Shown in pieces: positions 44,601-52,600 of a DNA stretch of 64,000 nt. Position 1 is the first letter of the stretch; each line of letters begins with the position of its first letter. Source of the DNA: Phoronis australis (Eukaryota; Phoronida; Phoronidae); NCBI GenBank assembly GCA_002633005.1, contig NMRA01000475.1, positions 124,001 through 188,000 of the forward strand, read 5' to 3'. The position numbers were made by a program, and so were the translations under genes. The notes under the pieces are model-generated. The model ran no database searches. It saw nothing but the letters and a program-made list of their open reading frames with translations, and was not told where the DNA came from.

Positions 44601-45690
44601 AACTACTCGAGATGGAACCTGAGACTGCAAAGTTTGAGTAAGCGTGCTGTTTACCACTTTTACTGTTAATATTATTATTAAAATGGTCGTCATATATAAT
44701 AATGCTTTATGGAAACAATTGTCTGCAGAATCATGTGTTATTTACCAGTAATGAAAAGAAATAGACAGCACTAAAGTGTTAAGCAGGTATAAACCTACGT
44801 TCCATCCAAGAAGCAAACGTTTGATTTTGACCAGTATGCAGTTTGATCTCAACTTGTTTTTTTCTCAGATTACAAGTTTGCAAAAAACTGACTTTCAGTT
44901 ATTCCTTGAGACCATGCTTGGTGCATCAAACAACAGGCAGTGACGTCATCGTTTAGGGCCAGGTCTTGAGCTGTAACCAACGTTCACTTCTTTTGAAACC
45001 CTGAAATGGCCCCCAATTTGACTAAGGAACTACTCCAAACCAACATCCTAATGTAAATCAAAACTAAATCATTTCTGGACTTACTGTATACTAATGATAA
45101 CGTGGCATCCCCATCTCGGAGACTTCTACAGAATGTCAGAAGCCGAAGTGCTGGCATATCGGCATTGGCGGGGATTATTGTCACGTGGGTTGTGACATAA
45201 TTTCTTTGGTTGGCATCTGGGGATCTGTAAAAATCTCCCAAGATGGAGGCACTACGTTATCATTAGTATACAGTAAGTCTGGAAATTGATTTATTATTGA
45301 TTTGTCTTAGCTAGAGTAACATATATTCCATTGTCAACTTCATAGTGGTAAGTGGCTGAAATCAGAAGTTTGTGGCTGGTTTAAATTATATCCATTATGA
45401 ATGGGACGTTTGTGCGTAATTATGGTTCAATTTCCAGGTTGAAACAATTGATATGTTTACGCGTTGAGTTACAAAATATTTATTCCAACCTATGAGCAAC
45501 ATTCTGCACTACTGTGAAATAATTTTATTTCTTTTTTAGACGACCTTCAAGAACACTGGAGGGAAAAATTCGAGTGACGGTCAATGTTGTAGGAAAGGGT
45601 TCCTTCTGTGGCATTGGGCGAAACTACAGGATAGCGAAAAGTGCTGCGGCTAAACGTGCGCTGAGAATGATTAAATCACAGTCGTACTAA
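26664..45690 (+). CDS. DICER1: Dicer ribonuclease with degenerate helicase ATPase motifs
   Basis: Exons (coding part): 26664-26901, 27299-28186, 29872-29990, 31144-31309, 32133-32344, 33058-33159, 33691-33836, 34159-34288, 34578-34653, 35076-35218, 36002-36181, 36718-36931, 37356-39735, 40785-40864, 40995-41170, 41677-41845, 44562-44637 and 45540-45690. They total 5646 nt, or 1881 residues (human 1922), with every phase matching. Order: helicase (DECH at 147-150; RSYVQSK before motif VI), dimerisation domain, platform-PAZ ([25 protein letters not shown]), RNase IIIa ([22 protein letters not shown]), RNase IIIb ([23 protein letters not shown]), and a C-terminal dsRBD ([11 protein letters not shown]). 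Both catalytic centres keep their acidic residues. Dicer cuts pre-miRNA and long dsRNA in the cytoplasm. Helicase motif I reads GSEMGKFF and motif VI GCAKA. The first coding exon begins after a TTTGTAG acceptor at 26637, so a 5' UTR exon lies upstream. Confidence 0.96.
27998..29187. repeat. 593-bp direct duplication around a one-base N in Dicer exon 2 and intron 2
   Basis: 27998-28590 is repeated from 28592 onward with only a handful of substitutions; the junction is a single N at 28591. The second copy starts in mid-exon at AGACTGCAATACTG and lacks the exon's beginning, so it cannot be spliced as a complete exon. The pattern is that of two overlapping contig ends joined without merging. The complete exon at 27299-28186 is the real one. 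Confidence 0.9.
30945..31016. repeat. Long hairpin in Dicer intron 3
   Basis: Two 25-nt arms, one starting GTTCTGGTTGGTTGGTGG and its near-inverse ending CCACCAACCAATCAGAAC, are separated by a loop of about 22 nt. On the plus strand one position is a G-U pair and one an A-C mismatch; all others pair. Weaker complementarity continues outward. This could be a small MITE or a pre-miRNA-like structure. No flanking target duplication was found. Confidence 0.6.
31735..31964. mobile_element. Short relative of the CAGGGCTTGGAAT element, in a Dicer intron
   Basis: It begins AGGGCTTGGAATTTTCC and ends CATTCCAAGCCCTG, the same terminal repeats as the element at 1351-1848, but is only about 230 bp long. 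The interior is T-rich and contains repeated TTTCCTCTT. The target duplication is not clear. Located between the exons at 31309 and 32133. Confidence 0.7.
32460..32650. repeat. Fragment of the CCTAGTGGC repeat family in a Dicer intron
   Basis: It contains GGTGGCGACCCCTAGTTGC, then AATTTTAGTTTTCTTTGCG and later GATGGATCTGACTA and CACCCTAGTGGT, with the same spacing as one and a half modules of the MDH1 intron repeat (11047-12690). A 17-bp minisatellite follows directly. Confidence 0.65.
32667..32821. repeat. 17-bp minisatellite, about nine copies, in a Dicer intron
   Basis: The unit TGGTCTGAGTGAGCGTC is repeated; the first copies are exact and the last two or three have changes (TTTGGTATGAGTGAGTG). 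Identity is highest on the left and decays rightward. Noncoding. Confidence 0.9.
35347..35429. repeat. Polypyrimidine low-complexity tract
   Basis: About 80 bp almost wholly of C and T (CTCTCTCTCCCTCCCTCCC and similar) on the plus strand, just inside the Dicer intron after the exon ending at 35218. No acceptor seems to be served by it: the next exon is about 570 bp away. Confidence 0.85.
36932..36933 (+). other. Non-canonical GC splice donor of the Dicer intron 36932-37355
   Basis: The exon ends ATGTTAAAAG and the intron begins GCAAGT, the typical form of GC-AG introns; it ends TTTCTTTCAG at 37355. The join gives LKGDCGSS in frame. The nearest GT, four bases later, would produce an immediate TGA after joining, so the GC donor is the only good choice seen. 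Confidence 0.8.
39990..40340 (+). repeat. SINE-related dispersed repeat in a Dicer intron
   Basis: ACATTTTGAGAACTAACTTT, then CTCCACTGAAT, GGGC and TCAAACTGGTT match, in the same order, the tail of the tRNA-derived SINE at 56020-56305 on the other strand. The right part (ACTTGAATGGTAA, then GCTTAAACCAC and CACAGCACAA-like sequence) also resembles 46060-46240. Confidence 0.55.
40965..44306. repeat. 1.6-kb direct duplication carrying two Dicer RNase IIIb exons, either side of a 33-N gap
   Basis: 40965-42589 and 42623-44306 are near-identical, with a few percent substitutions and small indels; the gap is 42590-42622. Exons 40995-41170 and 41677-41845 recur at 42653-42828 and 43340-43508 with the same predicted protein. 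The copy after the gap begins exactly where the copy before it began, and the copy before the gap ends exactly where the later one continues to unique sequence. That is what overlapping allelic contigs laid end to end would give. The extra exon pair is 345 nt with matching phases, so it would add 115 residues without a frameshift. Confidence 0.9.
42415..42480. repeat. Short variable tandem repeat of TATACATG-rich units; longer in the second copy (44085-44205)
   Basis: Units of the type CCCGTATATATACATG followed by TGGGTCCA occur about twice here, but four or five times at 44085-44205 in the duplicated copy. This length difference is the largest change between the two copies and looks like allelic VNTR variation. 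It lies within a fragment of the MDH1-intron repeat family. Confidence 0.75.
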
Positions 45691-45975
45691 GATGTCTCCG
45701 AAACCCTGTCGGCTTATTCTGTCTGCCAGCCTAGGATGTGGTTTAGGTTCTCAATGTTATTATACATGTATTTTTATAACAGTTTGCCCATTATGATTGT
45801 TGTAATTGCTGCCATGCAAAATGTGATTGTTTTATTAATACTGTTAAGTGTGTATTTTCCTGTTTTGATTAAACTATTAAGTGTGAAATGTTTTAGTACT
45901 AACTAAATTAAGTTTGAAAACAAAATCACACTAAAGGCAAATATGTCTGCTAGAAGGCGAATTTGATGAATTAAT

Positions 45976-45981
45976 AATAAA
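45976..45981 (+). terminator. Probable Dicer poly(A) signal AATAAA
   Basis: This is the first AATAAA after the Dicer stop codon (45688-45690), about 290 nt downstream, preceded by an ATTAAA variant near 45870. Assignment rests on position and motif only. Confidence 0.6.
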
Positions 45982-46059
45982 CACATTACGGAGGATATAA
46001 CTAATGAATTTTGGATTTTTGTTTATTCACAAATTTTTGTATCGTCAGCCTTTGATTCT

Positions 46060-46240
46060 TCATACATGTTTTTGTGCAAAAATGAATTTCAAAGTAGTCA
46101 TTGTTATCCCATCTCTGAGAATTCTGAGAATTCTTTACTCCATACCACTGCTCAGCACACTTGAATGGTAACCAGGAGCAGCCCTATGCTTAAACCACCA
46201 ATTGGCATATCATCACAGCACAACAAAATGAACTTTGGTT
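46060..46240. repeat. Dispersed repeat related to 40190-40345
   Basis: Shared blocks in the same order include ACTTGAATGGTAA, TGCTTAAACCACCA-like and ATCATCACAGCACAA-like sequence. Diverged copies of one interspersed family, noncoding. Confidence 0.5.
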
Positions 46241-47905
46241 ATACTAAACAATAAGTCAGAGAGGTATATTGGTCTTGCCGCTGGCAGACACGAGTCTTGA
46301 AGAAGAAAGCTCAAGTGGAGCTGTAAACAGATAAGTTACCTCTTTTATTGTAGAATTTACTTTCTGGTATATTTTTAGTGTTTACAGTAAAACAAACATT
46401 TCATGCAGAACTTCACGTGCAAGTTGACCAAAACGATTAGTGCAAAACTTCCAACCTGTTCATCTAAGTTCATAATTTCATGGTTGGTGGCAATACCATA
46501 ATTAATCAATTTCTACAAATTGTTACACTTTGTTACAGACTTCATTTCCATGACAGTTTTTTAGTTATTGGTTACATTTTTGATGTGAAGGAGAAATTGC
46601 GTCTAAATATTGTCGAGTGCCATACCTCAAAACCAAAATTGTGATTATGATTTTATGACCACGCATTTTTGGGAATTAACAAAATAGGCTGTTTTGAGGA
46701 CCAAAAAACTCACAACTGTTTTGCTTATTCTCCAGATTTGAACCATGTACAAATTGTTGTACATTAGAAACGGCTTCCATTTAGTTTCAACTCCAGAGGG
46801 AGAGGAGTTTCATTGTACGCATCAATCCGTTCTATTGTTCAGCCTTCTTTTGTCCAGCATACCACCCACTGATACAAAGCCAATTACCTTCAACACTTAA
46901 ACAGGAGTCAATCCTTATGTAATAAGTACTCTGCTTCAAATAAAAAAAACTTAGGTCAACCTTCATAACAATGCCATGGGTTTTGGTTCTAGTGAATACT
47001 TATTTTACTAGTCCAAGTACAGTGAAACCTACTGTTAACTAATATTGGACTGTTTCTAATATTACGAAATTTTATACATGTGTGTCAGGACAGGCGAGAG
47101 CGCGAGTCACTATTCATATTCTGATGTTAATCGTGACGTCAACTTGAAGCTATTTGTTGGCTAGTCATTGATAGGCAAATGTCCATGGGGGTTCTTTGGA
47201 GAACTCGTGGTTTGAGCGAGTCTTATCAGAGTTTGTGAAGTGAGGCTGTATCGTTGGTATAAGTACAATATATGATTGAATTGCAGTCACTGGTCTCATT
47301 ATTTATTTGTGAAATGCGAACACGGAAAATCCCCCAGCACTTCTACCTCCCTTGCATTGTTAAAGCAGACTGTTCATGTTTCTCAATAATTCAGCTCCAG
47401 ATTTTTACACTGCATTTTCTCATGGGTGAGGAGAGGAAAGGCCACATCCCAGGCCTGCCCAATATACTATGAATCCCTCCAACTGGACACAGAGTGCTTC
47501 AATACTGCAGTTCTATGGACGAATACAAACAAAGATCATTAACCATACAACATAGTTATATTTACCGAAAAGTGAACATAGTCATGGAATGTTTAGTATA
47601 ATAAAATTGGTTTTGTAAATCAAGAGCAAACAGCATGGCTATATAAATAAAACTTTAATAATACATTAAAAGTTGTAATGAACGATGTACAAGAAATTCA
47701 GATCTGAAATGCTTAACGTTGCAGAAACGATGTTTCGTCCAAGAAACAAACTCCTGATGTATAGACGACTTACAGCTACAATGGTCTCAACTTGTTCTCA
47801 ATCAAATGGAAAGAAATTTATGGGTTTGCAAAGAAAAAACACTTTGTTAATCCTTGAAGCAATGCTTGCCAGATAAAAAGACATGCCATAACAAGCAATC
47901 TTGTA

Positions 47906-48065
47906 CAACCTGGCGTGCGTTCAGTAGACGCTAGGACCTACGCTAGGACCTAGCAAAAAGCTAGTCAAGGTCATGTGCTCTTATTTAAAATACACGGTAA
48001 TATCTCGCGTAATCTCGCAGTCTTGCTTTTAAGCTAGGTCCTAGCGTTACTGAACGGGAGGTTGG
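47906..48065. mobile_element. MITE-like element with long inverted repeats
   Basis: The left end contains GCGTTCAGTAGACGCTAGG and GACCTAGC; the right end contains GCTAGGTCCTAGCGTTACTG and AACGGGAGGTTGG, the inverse with small gaps (CAACCT...CGTTCAGTA against TACTGAACG...AGGTTG). About 160 bp long, with no coding capacity. Located between Dicer and SELENON. Confidence 0.7.
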
Positions 48066-48923
48066 TCTCTGGAAATACTTAACTGTGATTCTTCAGAAAA
48101 CCTGAAATCACCTACAATTTGATAAAGAAAAATTTGAGACAAATTCCATTACTGTAAATGGTCCAAATCAAAAGTTGGCTTTAAGTTGTGAAAGAAGGCA
48201 CGTTTATATATGTCAATACATCAAAACTGCAAGAGTCAGATCTAAGGAGATGTACATCTGAAAGGAAGACCAAATTTGTCAACTACTCTGAATTTCCTTT
48301 ATACCAAGGCAGTGCTACACTGTCGTTCCAGTGAAGACAGATTTGAAAGATCAATTTACTCCAAGTTTATATGGTTGTCAAAGCCTTATGCAAAGTAATT
48401 TTTCACCTGGTAAGGACACAATATGGCATAAAAGTGAAATTTTACTTAGTCCAATTTCTCAACAATAATAAAAACTAATCTTACAGTGTGTAAATATCGC
48501 AACACACCCACCAAAATTTCCTTTACTTGCAGCGAGGCAATCATCCTTTCAAATATGAGAATTATGGCAACATTTCAGTGCTAATGTAAGGTACTACCAT
48601 ATATGGTTGCAAAGGTAACGTAGTTGTGTCCTTTTTAATAAGTTCAGTACAGTCAATCAATATCTAAAACGAGAACTAAGAACACTTGGCAGATAATGAT
48701 CACTAAACCAGACAAGCTCCCTTTCATCAGGACAAAAGCCACTGACGACCATAAAACTTTTGGAGTGTATTAAAAATAACCATGCCTGCAACGTCTCACC
48801 ATGATGAGGAATTGATAGGAAGACACAAAATAACATCCAAGTATAAAATACAATATAAACATTATAGTCTCGATATATACACAAAGTTGTTTCAATCTCA
48901 GTGAAAATAGTTCATCATGACAA

Positions 48924-48996
48924 GGTTTACTTGCTTATCATCAGTAGCCATGGTTACCAAGATTTTTCCACGACTGCGTCATTATCGCACCAAACC
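48924..48996 (-). promoter_or_regulatory. SECIS element of SELENON
   Basis: Read on the minus strand, TGAC (48981-48978) and TGAT (48943-48940) form the tandem G.A quartet flanked by a T.T pair. Between them GCAGTCGTGG (48977-48968) pairs with CCATGGCTAC (48953-48944) in a 10-position helix with one C-A mismatch and two G-U pairs. The apical loop opens with the required unpaired A run (AAAAATC), 11 nt from the quartet UGA. Below the quartet are a symmetric GATAA/GATAA internal loop, TGC/GCA and GGTTT/AAACC. This matches the eukaryotic SECIS consensus, which recruits SBP2 and EFsec so that UGA is read as selenocysteine. It lies about 650 nt after the SELENON stop codon, on the same strand. Confidence 0.87.
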
Positions 48997-49495
48997 ATGT
49001 GATGATGACCTTAAGTTATAATGAAAAACTCCATGTGCAAAGCCCATAAATCCGTTATAAAATACATTTTAATGAAACAGTATCCTACACCTCACCACTC
49101 CAGTAACATAACATATAAGCAGTACATGGGTGGATAAAAATCAGTGTCTAAAGTATTAAATAGACCAAAAACACAGCAAACACAACTTCAAAATTTATTG
49201 TCCGAACTCTGCAAACGCTTGAGATTTGAAAACTAATATTGCACCATAGTCAGATTAGACTGGTAATAGTATTTATGAGTCTGGTTACTGGACAGTTTCT
49301 CCATCATGAGAATACACAGAAAAAGTTGTAGGGTAATTACACTTTTATAGCAAAAATAACATATGAAAAACAAATTGAGAACAGACTTGCATAGTTCAAA
49401 TAACAATATTGAAAATTTCTACTTGAGCAAAAGAAATAGTCCCATGTGACGGTATTCTGGTGAAGGACTTAAGTACCAGTGCTTTAACTCATGTA

Positions 49496-49568
49496 ATGAC
49501 AGATCAGTAAACCTTTTGCTTGATTGCATTACACATTCAAATTCCTGACTCTTGTTTACTGCTGTCAT
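49496..49568. repeat. 15-bp stem hairpin in the SELENON 3' UTR
   Basis: ATGACAG-AT-CAGTAAAC and GTTTACTGCTGTCAT pair completely except for a 2-nt AT bulge, around a 40-nt loop. It starts about 75 nt after the stop codon. It lacks the unpaired G.A quartet of a SECIS, so its role is unknown. Confidence 0.7.
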
Positions 49569-49643
49569 CAAAAAGTCTTATGTAAGTATGCAAAAAACTA
49601 GGCCCTGTATATGGCCTTAAAGATGAGAGAAAGCAGATGTATT

Positions 49644-52600
49644 CTATGGTTTTATCTTCAAATAAGGCAAAGCTTCTTTAAGTCCATCTTTCAGAAAGTA
49701 CATGTAGCGCATAGTTGGCGATTCCACAATTCTGAAACAGAATATTGTGATTAACATGTTGCCTGACACACTCCCAAAGTTATATTGGAAAGGACAGCCT
49801 AATTCTGAAATATGGACACAGTAAGCCGGACACAAATTACACAGAGGTCATTTTTCTGAAACACGATTTTTTTTACAATTTTAAGTACAGGCAAAATATT
49901 CTAACAACCAGCAATATTTGTATAAACAGTAAATTGTGTGTTTGACTCGTGCCATTTGTCCATTCTTTGAACTTTTCAATAAAACTGTCAAAGTTGAAAT
50001 AAATATATGTCAACGTTTACGCATTGTAAATGATGACTCCATGGCTTTTGTGGGGTTCAAAAATATGGGCATATGCCCAATTCATACTGTTACCAAGCAA
50101 GGTGGATGGAAAATAAAAAGTGGCGCACTTTACGTTGATAAGATTCACACACACACAATGGCAATGTATGAATATTTAACTAGCATGATGGTAGTTGAAG
50201 TTGTGTATAGCACTGACTGATGCTACATGAAACTGTACATACTTAGGTAAAAATCAATTACCAAGTTCAGCTAAGCTGACCACAGAATAACAATTACTTT
50301 TATTACGTCTTTCTGATACTGGGCACGTAACAAACCATGGCTATTGAAATGTGCCAATCTTGTCCTGAAATTTACCAGACAGTACTGTGTGCCGAATGTT
50401 AGGACATAGACACAGCTTCGCACGTAGGCACACACAGGGGAGTGAAATAAATGGTATGAACTGCAATCGGACAATCAAACATGGGAGTGAAATAAATGGT
50501 ATGAACTGCAATCAGACAATCAAACATGGGAGTGAAATAAATGGTATGAACTGCAATCAGACAAGTGTTGGTGTTAAATTATCTTGACACCCAATCAGCT
50601 TAACAGCACAAATGAATGTGTGACTACTCACTGATCAAGGTTTAGGGTGACAAATTAGTGGCGTCTTCGAAATATGGGACAAGTTGAGCCAGATCATCTT
50701 AATACAGAGCAACTGACTGCGATATCAAACAACACGTCGGGTTGTCAAGCGAAAACAGAAATTGGTCAATGCATGCACATCCATTCCTGCACCCACCATT
50801 TTTCAGCTCAGTCAAGTACAGCAAAATTGACCTGCTGTTCAACCCAGATTAGAGATGAATGTGGGGCTGACAACTGTTCCAATGGCAAACAGATTGGATG
50901 TCAAGTTGTGCATGACTGCCGGAACAAACTAATGGTCGCTCAGAAGTTTGGATTCCCTCATCCCAGGACGCGTTTTGTAATACAACCCCGCACTCTCTTA
51001 CCCAGTCTTGTCCTGAGGCCCATCCATGAAGATGTTGGCATTCATATGTCTCAGCACAGTGCCATTAGGAAGCATAACCGATAACATCACAGGGAATGTA
51101 TAATCTTTCATGATACAATCGGCAACAGATTGGACTGGGTGAGCCTCGTCTTTCTGTATTTCCTTAAATAGTGAGTTACAGAAACATGAAGAAACAGAGA
51201 CAACATTTAGTTTTGCATTCTAAACACGCAGCGAGACTAAAGAAAGTTTTAAAACCTGAATGCAATAACTCTTTACAGATTTAGCACATACTATCATGTA
51301 CCATTGGCATGTGTTTCACTGAATGCATTCCAAAGGTACGTATGATAGTAAACATAAGCAAGTTTCTTATTTTATTGACTAATTTTAGGAACAAAACTTT
51401 CAGCTCAAAAGCAGGCTTCCATTATCCTCTAAGACGAGCAGAGCCTATCTATAGGGGGGCCCACTTTTTGTCAGCCCTTCAGGGCAGCTCTCTGTATCAA
51501 TATAGGAGACACCAGTGCTGGGGCGTCTTTGACTGGGACACCCAAGATCATGTGATTTGCTTTCCTTTGAGGGGGGCTCTCTTTATTCAGGTGACACCTT
51601 TGTTGACATGTTTTTCTAAAATGTCTACTTCACAGTTGGTATAAGAACAGTCACACAGATGTCACGTATAAAACAACATTGACTTAAAGTTACTTTTTAC
51701 TATTTTAACAGTTAAGCTGTCAGCTCTGAAAAATAGAGAATGGCAATTAAGCCATTATTTTTGTGTGAAGTAAATGAAAAATTCCAATATTGATACATTC
51801 ATAAAAGTCCTTTATTCTACAACAGTTGAAAAGTTGTGTAGACTAGTGTAAGCCCAAGCGGTCAGTCACAGGCATATTAGGTGGAGTATTTGGACAAATA
51901 ACTAATTCTCAGACAAATCTACCATATGCTCTTCTTAAACTGCCAAGTCTAAACACACGTACAAACTTCGGAGACTGCAAACCACGAGAGAAAAACTTTC
52001 AGTAGCTTAATCTTACTATGAATGAATTCAAATCAAATCTGCATGACTATAGGCATCAAAATTTTTTATGCCATTGGCAGAGACCCTGATTTTCCGTGGT
52101 ATCGAAAAGCGGATGGAATTCATGAATCTGACTTCTTTCACAGAATTAGAGGTTTCGAACAGAATTCACATCAAATGTACATGCTACAATTGTTTAATTA
52201 ACAAAAATAAGGACATAATCCAATAAATTTAACAATTTTGGCAACAAATCCATATAAACGGTTTTGCAAAAGAAATGTTAAAAAGTCGTCCATTTTTACT
52301 GAAGGAGGCGCTGTCTTCTTCTAGTATTCAGGGTTTTGAGAAACAATAAACATGACATCCAGCATAAGACACTGGCAAGTGGAAAATTTAAGGCAATTAC
52401 CACTTTGCTTTCATGTCGTTTATCACTTTGAAACAGCCAAACGTAATTCGGTAATTTACAAAATAGAAATAATTGAACCAGAATGTTATGTAACTGCTAA
52501 TAAAACAAATTTCCCTGTTTTTGACAGTAAAATCAAGGTCTCTATATTCACATACCTTGAGCTCAGCAACCAGGCTCCAACTGTTAACAAAGTCTGCTTC

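Larger units (their letters stand above)
45691..48923. other. Convergent 3' spacer between Dicer and SELENON
   Basis: It holds the Dicer 3' UTR, a dispersed repeat at 46060-46240, an inverted-repeat element at 47906-48065 and the distal 3' UTR of SELENON. A minus-strand ATTAAA at 48639-48634, about 290 nt past the SECIS, is a possible SELENON poly(A) signal. No further gene recognised. Confidence 0.55.

Noticed and set aside
49496..49568. Hairpin near the stop codon as the SECIS
   Set aside because: The TGA-containing parts are fully base-paired and there is no G.A quartet or apical A-run. 48924-48996 fits much better.
50387..50587. Repetitive plus-strand protein frame
   Set aside because: Produced by a 45-bp tandem repeat whose period is a multiple of three; it lies in a SELENON intron and resembles no family.
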